Positions 7,801 to 15,210 of a DNA stretch of 24,238 bases are shown one piece after another. Source of the stretch: Succinivibrionaceae bacterium UBA3769. GTDB taxonomy: Bacteria; Pseudomonadota; Gammaproteobacteria; Enterobacterales; Succinivibrionaceae. A model generated the notes under the pieces. It was given only the letters and a program-made list of their open reading frames with translations, made no database searches and was not told the origin of the DNA. The stretch spans positions 1-24,238 of the forward strand of contig DFFT01000061.1 of assembly GCA_002372325.1 (NCBI GenBank), read 5' to 3'. The position numbers were made by a program, and so were the translations under genes. The first letter of the stretch is position 1; each line of letters opens with the position of its first letter.

Positions 7801-8271
7801 ATGATCAACGTTGTGCTTTTTCAGCCGGAAATTCCCGCCAACACCGGAAACATCATCAGACTGTGCGCCAATACCGGAACCAGTCTCCATATCGTGGAAC
7901 CGGCATCCTTTATGATGGATGATCGGAGGCTGCTCCGGGCCGGACTGGACTATCACGAGTTTGTGAACATCAAGTACCATCGCAATCTTGAGGCCTGTCT
8001 TGCTTTTTTTGCCGGACATGAGATTTACGCCTGCACCACCAAAGGACATATGAGTCCCGACAAGTGCCCCTTTCAGGACGGGGATGTCCTCTTCTTCGGC
8101 AAGGAAACCTCCGGCCTTCCGGAGGACTTTACGGCATCTCTGCCGCCGGAACGCCTCGCCAGGATTCCCATGGTGCCGGGAAGCCGCTGCATGAATCTCT
8201 CCAACAGCGTGGCCATCTTCGTGTACGAGGCCTGGAGACAGCACGGATTTGCGGGAGCCCGGGAACAGTAG
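7801..8271 (+). CDS. trmL: tRNA (cytidine/uridine-34 2'-O) methyltransferase TrmL
   Basis: A 156-residue SPOUT-class methyltransferase that 2'-O-methylates the wobble nucleotide of tRNA-Leu isoacceptors using S-adenosylmethionine. Family motifs run in order: VLFQPEIPANTGNIIR (5-20), LCANTG, the GKETSGLP loop (about 100-107), and the trefoil-knot SAM site IPMVPGSRCMNLSNSVA near the end. Length equals the usual 150-160 residues. AGG lies 7 nt before the ATG. It precedes the dedA-family gene on the same strand with a 121-bp gap containing a stable hairpin. Confidence 0.95.
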   Translation: MINVVLFQPEIPANTGNIIRLCANTGTSLHIVEPASFMMDDRRLLRAGLDYHEFVNIKYHRNLEACLAFFAGHEIYACTTKGHMSPDKCPFQDGDVLFFGKETSGLPEDFTASLPPERLARIPMVPGSRCMNLSNSVAIFVYEAWRQHGFAGAREQ

Positions 8272-8342
8272 CCCGGGCGCCCTGAAAGCCGCCGGAACCG
8301 CAGGAAAACTTTTAACCCCGCGCCGGCCGCCGAACTCGCAGC

Positions 8343-8370
8343 GCCGCTGCTGCCGGAAGTCAGCAGCGGC
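8343..8370. repeat. 10-bp perfect hairpin between trmL and dedA
   Basis: Arms GCCGCTGCTG (8343-8352) and CAGCAGCGGC (8361-8370) surround an 8-nt loop. No T-run follows, so it is not a classical terminator. It could slow polymerase, protect the trmL 3' end or lower dedA expression. It lies 22 nt before the dedA start codon, close to its ribosome site AAGGA. Confidence 0.6.
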
Positions 8371-8392
8371 AACTTAAAGGAAGTTATTAGCT

Positions 8393-9121
8393 ATGGCTGA
8401 AAAAATTTTTCTCTGGGTGCAAAACACGCTGTGCGATCAGGGATGGTACAACTATCTTTATGCCTTCGGGATTCTGATACTATGCGGCTTCGGTCTCCCG
8501 GTTCCCGAGGATATCACCCTGGTAGCCGGCGGACTTGTTTCCGGACTCGGCGCCACTAACCCTCATGTTATGCTGGCAGTCTGCTTCGCCGGCGTGCTTC
8601 TGGGAGACTCCATTATCTACATTGCCGGAAAGCTCTTCGGCTACAAGATCCAGAAGTTCAAGCCCATCAGAAAAATTCTCTCCCCCCGGAGATTCGCTCA
8701 GGTGCAGCGGCAGTTTGCCAAATACGGCATTTGGGTGCTTTTCGCAGCCCGCTTTATGCCGGGACTCCGGGCTCCCATATTTCTGGTGTCCGGCATGAGC
8801 CGCCGCATTCCCTTTATCCACTTCCTGATGATGGACGGCTTGGCGGCGCTGATATCCGTGCCGGTATGGGTGTATCTCGGCTATATCTTTGCCAACCAGA
8901 TCCCGGAGCTTTTGGAGAAGGTAAAGACCGGTCAGAGCATCATGCACATCATTATCGGCTTTATCATCTGCATTGTGCTTTTCTTCTGGGGCAAGCACTG
9001 GTTAAAGGGCTACTGGGCCAGAAGACAGGCCGCTCAGGAGGCCGCGCAGAAGGCTATGGAGGAAGCTGCGAAAATCGCTCAGAAATCCTTGCAGGAAGGA
9101 GAGAATCAGAAGCTCAAGTAG
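8393..9121 (+). CDS. DedA-family inner-membrane protein
   Basis: A 242-residue polytopic membrane protein of the DedA/VTT (SNARE-associated) family. Members act as lipid or undecaprenyl-phosphate flippases and support envelope homeostasis. It shows hydrophobic segments near 20-45 and 55-80, the re-entrant motif FGLPVPEDITLVAGG (about 33-47), and the conserved GIWVLFAARFMPGLRAPIFLVSGMSR with the key arginines. Further membrane segments lie near 145-165 and 178-200. The C-terminal tail (about 205-242) is charged, Ala/Gln/Glu-rich and probably helical, which looks like an extension beyond the core. An AAGGA site lies about 11 nt upstream. It ends just before a pair of hairpins, the second of which is a strong terminator. 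Confidence 0.92.
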   Translation: MAEKIFLWVQNTLCDQGWYNYLYAFGILILCGFGLPVPEDITLVAGGLVSGLGATNPHVMLAVCFAGVLLGDSIIYIAGKLFGYKIQKFKPIRKILSPRRFAQVQRQFAKYGIWVLFAARFMPGLRAPIFLVSGMSRRIPFIHFLMMDGLAALISVPVWVYLGYIFANQIPELLEKVKTGQSIMHIIIGFIICIVLFFWGKHWLKGYWARRQAAQEAAQKAMEEAAKIAQKSLQEGENQKLK

Positions 9122-9148
9122 AGAAGATTCTTCCCTGACAAAAACAGA

Positions 9149-9174
9149 AACGGGGCTTGTCATAAAACCCCGTT
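9149..9174. repeat. GC hairpin downstream of dedA
   Basis: Arms AACGGGG (9149-9155) and CCCCGTT (9168-9174) form a 7-bp stem 27 nt after the dedA stop. It lacks a T-run and precedes the strong terminator at 9197-9227, so it may act as a pause or 3'-end stabilising stem. Confidence 0.55.
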
Positions 9175-9196
9175 ACACAAAAGGAAACGTTAAAAC

Positions 9197-9227
9197 CAAA
9201 AAGAGAAGCCGGAGCTTCTCTTTTTTT
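9197..9227 (+). terminator. Rho-independent terminator after dedA
   Basis: An A-rich tract and AAGAGAAGC (9201-9209) pair with GCTTCTCTT after a CGGA loop, followed immediately by an unbroken T-run to 9227. The A-tract on the other side makes it potentially bidirectional. Confidence 0.9.
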
Positions 9228-9234
9228 CGTCTAT

Positions 9235-9264
9235 GCTGTTATCGTTGTTCGGCTGTTATCGTTG
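9235..9264. repeat. 17-bp-period direct repeat
   Basis: GCTGTTATCGTTG occurs at 9235-9247 and again at 9252-9264, with degenerate CTGTTGTCG and GCTGTTAC copies following. It is a short tandem repeat immediately after the dedA terminator. No function is apparent. Confidence 0.6.
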
Positions 9265-9350
9265 CTGTTGTCGTCTTGCTGTTACAGACGGTGTTTTTGT
9301 TTTGTCACGCAAAGCGGCCGGGACTCAAAGCCCCCGCACCGCGGAGAACA

Positions 9351-9692
9351 TCAGGCCTGAAAACGCGAATCTGCCGCCCGGGAGGAACAGAAGGAATTCC
9401 GCATCTGGCGGGAGAGTCTCCGGCGATAGAAACCGTTCCGGATGCAGCCCCGGAGAGTCCACTTGCTGCCGTCATCGCTGATCACCCCCAGAAGAGCATG
9501 GGAAGCCTTTCTGCTGAAGTGCCGATCCCGAAGGTAGCTGAATACCGCATAGCTGACATGAAACGACTTCCGGCCGCCCTTCTTTCTGGTTCCGGAACCG
9601 CAGGCCTCACCGTCACATCCTCTGCCTGCATCCTGGCAAAGATCATCAAAGTCGGAATAGTCAGAAAAATTGGAATTGCTGCTGGTGTACAT
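9351..9692 (-). CDS. Doubtful small hypothetical protein
   Basis: An open frame of 113 codons. Its ATG has a fair ribosome site (GGAG, 8 nt upstream) and promoter-like TATAAT on the minus strand further upstream (complement of 9883-9888). The product has an acidic Ser/Tyr/Asp-rich head (SDYSDFDDL), three cysteines near 19-31, and a basic remainder with SFHVSYAVFSYLRDRHFS. I recognise no family. The last 30 residues (Arg/Ser/Cys-rich) look like non-coding translation, so the gene may be degraded or not real. It could be a decayed orphan gene in this otherwise gene-free gap. Confidence 0.35.
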   Translation of the reverse strand: MYTSSNSNFSDYSDFDDLCQDAGRGCDGEACGSGTRKKGGRKSFHVSYAVFSYLRDRHFSRKASHALLGVISDDGSKWTLRGCIRNGFYRRRLSRQMRNSFCSSRAADSRFQA

Positions 9693-9940
9693 GATGTTTT
9701 CTCCGTTTGCGCAATGATTAAATGGTTCTGATGTCAGGCATCCGGGAGGCTTCCCGGTGAGCCTGTACCATTAATGATATAGGAGAGAGGGCTGTTTCCG
9801 GGAATAAAAAAGTGCAAAATCAGAGCAAGAACATAATTAAAGTTCTAAAACGTGGTTAAGAACTGTAATGTTACATAGAGTTATTATAGGCATATCTAAA
9901 GTGAACTTTATGTAAAAGGAGCTTTACCCCTAATAAAACA
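9693..9940. promoter_or_regulatory. AT-rich spacer with operator-like inverted repeats
   Basis: No gene is seen here. Inverted repeats include AGTTCT (9841-9846) with AGAACT (9859-9864), and TTACATA (9871-9877) with TATGTAA (9909-9915). A CCGGGA/TCCCGG hairpin lies near 9744-9760. On the minus strand TATAAT (complement of 9883-9888) lies inside the second repeat, so a promoter flanked by operators reading toward the 113-codon frame is possible. The -35 match is poor. Confidence 0.4.
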
Positions 9941-9976
9941 AGGGCGGGAAGAACCTTTAACGGTTCCTCCCGCCCT
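9933..9976 (-). terminator. Rho-independent terminator of leuA
   Basis: A long, nearly perfect stem forms between AGGGCGGGAAGAACC (9941-9955) and GGTTCCTCCCGCCCT (9962-9976), with a short loop. On the minus strand it is followed by TGTTTTATT. It sits about 137 nt beyond the leuA-araC stop codon, leaving a sizeable 3' untranslated region. Confidence 0.85.
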
Positions 9977-10113
9977 CAGGAACAGGAATGCCTTTTCCGC
10001 TTAAAAAGCCGGGGCAGTATCCCAAACTATACTGTGGCGGCCATTTTCAGGACTGCGGAAGAAAAGATCCGGTCTCAGCCCTTAAGATCCTCTCTCGGCT
10101 CCTTTCTCAGACA

Positions 10114-12117
10114 TCAGACAATGGGAGAGGCGCTTTCCTTGCGATACTGCGCCGGAGTAATGCCAAAGGCCTTCTTAAAGCTTCTGCTGAAGTGCTCCGT
10201 ATTCTGGTAGCCGCAGCTCGCGGCAATGCTTTCCACCGTCTGATTGGTGTTCTTAAGCAGCGTCTTGGCCCGCTTCATTCTGATGCCGGACAGAAGCTCT
10301 CCGAAGGTCTTGCCGGATTTGTCCCGGATATACTTGGAGACATAGGGAGTGGAAAGTCCCAGCTCCTCTGCCAGAAGCTCCAGAGTCACATCCTGATAAT
10401 GCGCCTGCATGAAGTTCATAATGCTGATAAGACGCTCGTCCTTCTCATTGATATTCTGAGCCAGGGCAGGGATCTTGTTCACCGCCACCACGAGAGCGGC
10501 CACAGAAGCCCTGATGATATCGTCATCAATGCCCACGCCGAAGAAGTTTTCGCCATTGCAGGCCACTCCCACATAGGCCACGGCCTTGGAGGAGGATCCC
10601 TGAGTCAAAGCATGCTCCTCGTACATCTGAAGCTCATAGCTGATGCCGAAGAACTGCTTAATGGCATTGCTTACCGCATCCAGACGGCCATTTCCGTTGC
10701 CGTTAACCACGGTAGTGCGATCCCCGGTTTTGATGCTGGCGCTGGCCATGATGCAGTCAGACTGGGTAAAGTGGATTTCCGGCACGGTAAAGTTCGGGGT
10801 GCAGTTAATGTAGTTATCGGTGAAGATCTCGTAAACCCATTCCGGAGAAAGCTCCTTGTGAGCCTCATCGGAAACCTGCTTAACCGCATAGCCCAGCTGC
10901 TCCCGCATTTTAAGGGGGATGGTGAAGTGATAGGCATGGCTGAGAATATAAGCCACGCCGCCCTTGCCGGACTGACTGTTGATTCTGATGACATCGGAAT
11001 CATAGGTGCGGCCCACATCCACGGGATCAATGGGGAGGTAAGGCACTGTCCATTCTTTGAGATTGTGATCCTCTCTCCAGGCCATGCCCTTGGCAATGGC
11101 ATCCTGGTGGGAACCGGAAAATGCTGTAAACACCAGATCCCCGGCATAGGGCTGTCTGTCATAGACATGCATTCTGGTGCAGCGCTCGTAGGTTTCCCTG
11201 ATTCGGGGCATTTCCGAAAAGTCCAGTCCCGGATCGATGCCATAGGCCACCATATTCATAGCCACGGTAATAAGATCCACGTTGCCGGTGCGTTCGCCGT
11301 TCCCGAACAAAGTGCCCTCCACCCGGTCGGCTCCGGCCAGAATGCCCATTTCCGCATCAGAAACGCCGGTGCCCCGGTCGTTGTGAGGGTGAATGCTGAG
11401 CATAACGTTCTCGCGATGCCGGAGATTCTTGCTGAGATACTCGATCTGCGAAGCAAAAACATGGGGCATGGCGGTTTCCACGGTAGCCGGAATATTGATA
11501 ATGGCCTTGTGATCCGGCTGGGGCTCCCAGACATCCAAAACCGCATTGCAGACCTCCAGAGCATAGTCCACCTCAGTGCCGTGGAAGCTCTCGGGGCTGT
11601 ACTCGAAGGAAAAGTTTCCTTCGGTCTCGGAAGCGAGCTGCTTCAGAAGCCGGGCGCCGTCCACGGCCAGCTTTTTAACCTGCTCCCGATCCTTCTTGAA
11701 GACCTGCTCCCGCTGGGCCACGGAGGTGGAGTTATAAAGATGGATCACGGCTCTGGGAGCGCCCTGCACGGCCTCGAAGGTTTTTCTGATAATATGCTCC
11801 CGGGCCTGAGTGAGCACCTGAATGGTCACATCATCAGGGATCATGTTTCTTTCAATAAGAGCCCGGGCAAAATCAAACTCGGTCTCGGAGGCAGCCGGAA
11901 AACCCACTTCGATCTCCTTGAAGCCGATCTTAACCAGCAAGGCGAAGAATTCCAGCTTCTCCTCGAGACTCATGGGTTCGATAAGAGCCTGATTGCCGTC
12001 CCGGAGGTCAACGGAGCACCAGACCGGAGGCTTTTCAATATAATCCTTTTTCACCCAGTCCATGGAGCTGACCGGCGGCAGAAAGTACTGTCTCTTATAT
12101 TTACCAGTTTGAATCAT
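10114..12117 (-). CDS. leuA: 2-isopropylmalate synthase fused to AraC-type DNA-binding domain
   Basis: A 667-residue protein. Residues 1 to about 555 are a complete LeuA2-type 2-isopropylmalate synthase, which condenses acetyl-CoA with 2-oxoisovalerate in the first committed step of leucine synthesis. SVDLRDGNQALIEP (35-48) and the metal-binding LSIHPHNDRGTG are present. The C-terminal LeuA dimer/regulatory domain that normally binds leucine is also present (IMASASIKTGDRT to FFGVGIDDDI). Residues 556-667 form a full AraC/XylS two-HTH domain: LELLAEELGLSTPYVSKYIRDKSG, then VESIAASCGYQNTEHFSRSFKKAFGITPAQYR. The frame is unbroken through the junction near 10452. The start at 12117 is supported by AGAGG about 6 nt upstream. 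Ordinary LeuA2 ends near 560 residues. The enzyme may regulate transcription in response to leucine; that is inference. Confidence 0.95.
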   Translation of the reverse strand: MIQTGKYKRQYFLPPVSSMDWVKKDYIEKPPVWCSVDLRDGNQALIEPMSLEEKLEFFALLVKIGFKEIEVGFPAASETEFDFARALIERNMIPDDVTIQVLTQAREHIIRKTFEAVQGAPRAVIHLYNSTSVAQREQVFKKDREQVKKLAVDGARLLKQLASETEGNFSFEYSPESFHGTEVDYALEVCNAVLDVWEPQPDHKAIINIPATVETAMPHVFASQIEYLSKNLRHRENVMLSIHPHNDRGTGVSDAEMGILAGADRVEGTLFGNGERTGNVDLITVAMNMVAYGIDPGLDFSEMPRIRETYERCTRMHVYDRQPYAGDLVFTAFSGSHQDAIAKGMAWREDHNLKEWTVPYLPIDPVDVGRTYDSDVIRINSQSGKGGVAYILSHAYHFTIPLKMREQLGYAVKQVSDEAHKELSPEWVYEIFTDNYINCTPNFTVPEIHFTQSDCIMASASIKTGDRTTVVNGNGNGRLDAVSNAIKQFFGISYELQMYEEHALTQGSSSKAVAYVGVACNGENFFGVGIDDDIIRASVAALVVAVNKIPALAQNINEKDERLISIMNFMQAHYQDVTLELLAEELGLSTPYVSKYIRDKSGKTFGELLSGIRMKRAKTLLKNTNQTVESIAASCGYQNTEHFSRSFKKAFGITPAQYRKESASPIV

Positions 12118-12373
12118 AGGGACCTCTTTTGTAAAAAAAATCAAAACTTATGATATATTTTAAGCAAAATTCAGAAAAAGGAAAGACATTTCTCACTTTC
12201 TCCGGAAAAATTTCCCCGGAAGCACCGGACTCAGGGAGCTTGAGAGGAGGTTAAAGAAGGACTGACATGGATCAGCTGGCATGAAAAGGCGGCGGCAGAG
12301 GGGGCACGGGGGAACAGGGAACCCGCTGCCTGCGATACGGGCAAGAAGAGTGGTCGAGGTTTCCGGAGGCTAA
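12118..12373. promoter_or_regulatory. leuA-araC promoter and leader region
   Basis: The minus-strand sequence just upstream of the leuA start is AT-rich, with TATCAT/ATATATC candidates for a -10 around 12145-12165 and a run of A/T before the AGAGG ribosome site. No convincing -35, leader peptide rich in leucine codons, or attenuator hairpin with T-run is visible. Regulation by attenuation is therefore not supported. Confidence 0.35.
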
Positions 12374-12476
12374 GTTTTCGAGAGGCTGAGGTTTTGAGAA
12401 ACGGATGTTTCGAAAGACGGATGTGTTGAGAGAGGGATGTGTTGAGAGAGAGGGGTTGAGAGAGGGGTTGAGAAAT
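12374..12476. repeat. Degenerate 16-bp tandem repeat upstream of leuA
   Basis: About seven adjoining units are readable at 12374-12390, 12391-12406, 12407-12422, 12423-12438, 12439-12454, 12455-12466 (short) and 12467-12476 (partial). The best units read GTGTTGAGAGAGGGAT; others vary as GTTTTGAGAAACGGAT and GTTTCGAAAGACGGAT. The period is 16 bp in four consecutive units. It lies 257-360 bp upstream of the leuA-araC start. Direct repeats of this size suit an AraC-type protein binding as an array, but a neutral minisatellite is equally possible. Confidence 0.7.
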
Positions 12477-12511
12477 AATAATTAAGGAGGAAGCCGCCCG
12501 AGGCGTCTTCC
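12477..12511 (-). terminator. Likely terminator of the zinc-ribbon membrane gene
   Basis: A hairpin has arms GGAAGCCGCC (12489-12498) and GGCGTCTTCC (12502-12511), with one internal mismatch and a 3-nt loop. On the minus strand it is followed by the T-rich TTAATTATTATT. It lies about 230 nt past the stop of the 12743-14413 gene. A second, perfect 9-bp hairpin TAAAGGGGC/GCCCCTTTA (12522-12542) precedes it. Confidence 0.6.
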
Positions 12512-12742
12512 GGTTAATGATTAAAGGGGCGCTGCCCCTTTACCCCGAAAACACCCCGCGCTGCCTGAAATTAAAGGATATGACAGCTTTCAGAGGCTCA
12601 AATACAGCGGCCCGAACACGAGGGGCTTGCAGCCTGATGTCTCCGGCAGGAACGCCGAGACGGAACGAGCAAGTCTCTCTCCAAGCCTCTCTTTCCGTCT
12701 TTCTCTTTCGGATCCTCTTTTCTTCTTTTCCCGGGGTCTTTG

Positions 12743-14413
12743 CTACTCGCCTCCGAACACAATGGTAAGAGCGCTTCCCAGGAGAATGAAAAGGATCATG
12801 CCGATGGCAAAACAGCCCGCAGCGCGCTCCCTTTGCCAGAACAGCGCCAGACGGGAGTTCCCTTCCGCATCGCTGAACATGGAAAGGAAACCGCCGCCCC
12901 CGGCTCCGGATCCCTTAATGCGGCGTTTGCTTCCGTCCGGCATGATCTCGTACATGATGGGATTATCGTAAACGCTGACCCGGCCGGCCTTAAGAAGATA
13001 AATCAAAACCACCAGGGCGGCAAGGGTATACCAGGCAGCGCCGTATTCCAGATGAAAGTTTGCCATAAAGGCTTCCCCCGGCTCCATGGCCATGAGACGG
13101 AGCGGAACCGCCAGAAGAGCCGGCAGGAAAATGATGGCAAAGGAAGTGGCCAGAAGCTTCAGAATTCTTCCGGAGCCGTAAAAGCGGATCATTACCGGAA
13201 CGATTTCGCCATTTTCATTGGCCTCCCGGAACACCGGACTGTTGTCATAAGGGTTTTTCAGAATGTCCCGGCTCTCGTCGATATGAAGCCTGCGGTTCTC
13301 CCGGCGGGCCCGGGAAACCTCGGACTTAAGCACGATATTCCTTATCAGGGATTTTCTGCCGTCCCCCATGATGGCAAAGATAATGATCCCGAATACCAGG
13401 CCTCCGTACACCATGAGTTCGGCATAAAAGTCCCAGAACCAGCCCAAAGCCAGAGTGAGAACCGCAGTGTAAATCAGGGGCTCGATAACCCAGGGGCAGG
13501 TCACCTTCGCGCGGGATTCCGAGACGGCTATTCTGCCGGTCTGGCCGTTCATCACCGCCAGGAGATTCCCCTCCTTGATAAAGTACACCGGAAGAAGCGC
13601 GTTAAGGGTCAGAAGATCCCCGGAAGCCACGGTAACATTCACCCCCGTGGACTGCAGCACTCTTTCGATCTCCGGAAGGAAATCCTCCCGCACCTCCTCC
13701 TGCACCCGCTTTTCCGTATCCGCCTCGCTGAGATCCATTAGCTGCACCGGCTGTCCGGAAATGAGGCCGTATTCAAAGGGCCGGGCCTGAGACCAGTCAA
13801 AGGGCTCCATGCCGTTCATCACCAGATTGTCCAGCCTGGCGGAAACGCTTATGGCAATGCCTTCCAGATAGCCGGAGCAATGATAGGCGCGGCTTCCGCC
13901 ATCCCGGTACACCGTGCCCTCTACCGGCCCCCGCACCAGCTGATAGGGAGCGTAACACCCGGTGAGATGGTCAAGAGCGGCCAGAACAGCCTGCCCCTCG
14001 GGGGTTTTGGCATGCTTTTCCGCCCAGGCCTGCATTCTCTCCCGGGCTTCCTTCGGGGTAATGAAAAAGGGGATCATGATCTCCGGAAGCCGGGCCGCAT
14101 CCAGAAGCTCCGGTCTTATCAGAGCGCTGTCGCAGTAGGGACACTTCCGGGAAGCATCGCCTTCCGGAAAAACCACCCGGGCGCCGCAGGAGGGACAGGA
14201 GCATTCCCGGTATTCAGTCCCCTCCCGGCGTTCCCGGGTATTCTGTCTGTTAAGACGGCGCCAGTTCCGGGCCGCCTGGCCAGCTTCGGCAATGCCGGTA
14301 AGTTCGCCGCAGCCCGGACAGCGATAGGTCTGCTTCAGAATGTCGAACCCCGCCGGGGTATTGCAGTTGCGGCAATAAACCCGCAAAGGGATCTGCGCGG
14401 AAATGTCTGTCAT
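12743..14413 (-). CDS. Zinc-ribbon membrane protein
   Basis: A 556-residue protein with two treble-clef zinc ribbons at the N terminus: C14-x2-C17 with C32-x2-C35, and C73-x2-C76 with C91-x2-C94. A globular domain of about 200 residues includes LPVYFIKEGNLLAVMNGQTGRI (274-295), a signature of the zinc-ribbon proteins often labelled TFIIB-type zinc finger or misnamed primosomal protein N'. Hydrophobic segments near 308-326, 332-350, 418-440, 456-475 and 531-553 indicate an inner-membrane location with the ribbons in the cytoplasm. A Gly/Ser-rich stretch lies near 500-508. AAGGAGA about 5 nt upstream supports the start. It is on the same strand as the tol genes, 68 bp after cpoB. Function is unknown. 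Confidence 0.8.
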   Translation of the reverse strand: MTDISAQIPLRVYCRNCNTPAGFDILKQTYRCPGCGELTGIAEAGQAARNWRRLNRQNTRERREGTEYRECSCPSCGARVVFPEGDASRKCPYCDSALIRPELLDAARLPEIMIPFFITPKEARERMQAWAEKHAKTPEGQAVLAALDHLTGCYAPYQLVRGPVEGTVYRDGGSRAYHCSGYLEGIAISVSARLDNLVMNGMEPFDWSQARPFEYGLISGQPVQLMDLSEADTEKRVQEEVREDFLPEIERVLQSTGVNVTVASGDLLTLNALLPVYFIKEGNLLAVMNGQTGRIAVSESRAKVTCPWVIEPLIYTAVLTLALGWFWDFYAELMVYGGLVFGIIIFAIMGDGRKSLIRNIVLKSEVSRARRENRRLHIDESRDILKNPYDNSPVFREANENGEIVPVMIRFYGSGRILKLLATSFAIIFLPALLAVPLRLMAMEPGEAFMANFHLEYGAAWYTLAALVVLIYLLKAGRVSVYDNPIMYEIMPDGSKRRIKGSGAGGGGFLSMFSDAEGNSRLALFWQRERAAGCFAIGMILFILLGSALTIVFGGE

Positions 14414-14481
14414 AGGGTCTCCTTCCGGACTTCAGATAAAAAATCCCGGCGCAAAACCGGGATATGGCAGTAACTGCCCTG

Positions 14482-15198
14482 TTACTTAAGACGATCCAGA
14501 GCCTTCTGAGCCAGTACCGCCTCAGTGGAGCCCTTGTAGGAATTAATCACCACCTGATAGAACTTTTTAGCCTTGTCAGGATTCTTGAGAAGCTCCTCGA
14601 TGGCGCCCAGCTTGTAAATGGAATCCGCCCTCTTGGAGCAGTTCTTGTACTTGGTAACGTTCAGGAAATTCTCCCGGGACTTCTGGTACTGCTTCTGCTT
14701 ATAGTAGATCTGGCCCAGCCAGTAGTAGGAATTGGGCACCAGATCGGAATCGGGATAATCCTTAATAAGCTCCAGAAAGCCCGCTTCGGCCTTCTGAAGG
14801 TCATTGTCCCGTACCTGAGTAAAGGCCTCCTCATAAAGCTTTTTGGGATCTCCGGAGGCTTTTTTAGGTTCCGGAGCCGGAGCTGCGGGAGCCGTTGCCG
14901 GTTCCTGCTTTGCGGTCTGGTCAGCGGCAGGATTGGCGGCGGGATCCTGAGGCTTTGCTCCGCCCTTTTCCAGCGCGCTTAACCTGTCGGAAAGATCCTG
15001 CACCCGGCCCTGCAGATCCCTGATGGCGGCATCCTGCTGCTGCACGCGGTTCTGCATTTTCAGAAGAGCCGCATTCCGGTCATTAAGCTGTTTTTCCAGC
15101 TGAGCCATAGTAGGCTCGGCAACGGCCAGAGGCGAAAGCAAAACGGCTGACAGCGCCACAGCTGTTCCCAAAGCGCCCTTAAGCTTCAAAAAAGCCAT
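14482..15198 (-). CDS. cpoB: Tol-Pal system coordinator CpoB (YbgF)
   Basis: A 238-residue periplasmic protein that links Tol-Pal constriction to peptidoglycan synthesis through PBP1B in characterised enterobacteria. It has a Sec signal peptide (MAFLKLKGALGTAVALSAVLLSPLAVA, cleavage predicted after residue 27). A trimerising coiled coil follows (about 31-75, QLEKQLNDRNAALLKMQNRVQQQ), then an Ala/Pro/Gln linker (about 80-110), then TPR-type repeats (KKLYEEAFTQVRDNDLQKAEAGF, SYYWLGQIYYKQKQYQKSRENF). Length matches the family. The start at the ATG 15198 is supported by AGGAG 5 nt upstream; the two-codon longer frame begins with GTG inside that spacer. It is the last gene of the tol operon, 12 bp after pal. 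Confidence 0.95.
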   Translation of the reverse strand: MAFLKLKGALGTAVALSAVLLSPLAVAEPTMAQLEKQLNDRNAALLKMQNRVQQQDAAIRDLQGRVQDLSDRLSALEKGGAKPQDPAANPAADQTAKQEPATAPAAPAPEPKKASGDPKKLYEEAFTQVRDNDLQKAEAGFLELIKDYPDSDLVPNSYYWLGQIYYKQKQYQKSRENFLNVTKYKNCSKRADSIYKLGAIEELLKNPDKAKKFYQVVINSYKGSTEAVLAQKALDRLK

Positions 15199-15210
15199 GT
15201 TCACTCCTTA

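Noticed and set aside
9988..12153. A 721-codon open frame on the plus strand covering all of leuA-araC
   Set aside because: It is the exact antisense of a clearly identified gene, its product is low-complexity (rich in Gly, His, Ile, Leu) with no known domain, and such frames arise from codon bias of the real gene.
12118..12373. Leucine leader peptide and attenuator before leuA
   Set aside because: No short frame with a run of leucine codons and no hairpin followed by a T-run could be found in this leader.
12740..13741. A 333-codon plus-strand frame opposite the zinc-ribbon gene
   Set aside because: It is antisense to a gene with clear zinc ribbons and membrane helices; no domain or conserved motif is visible.
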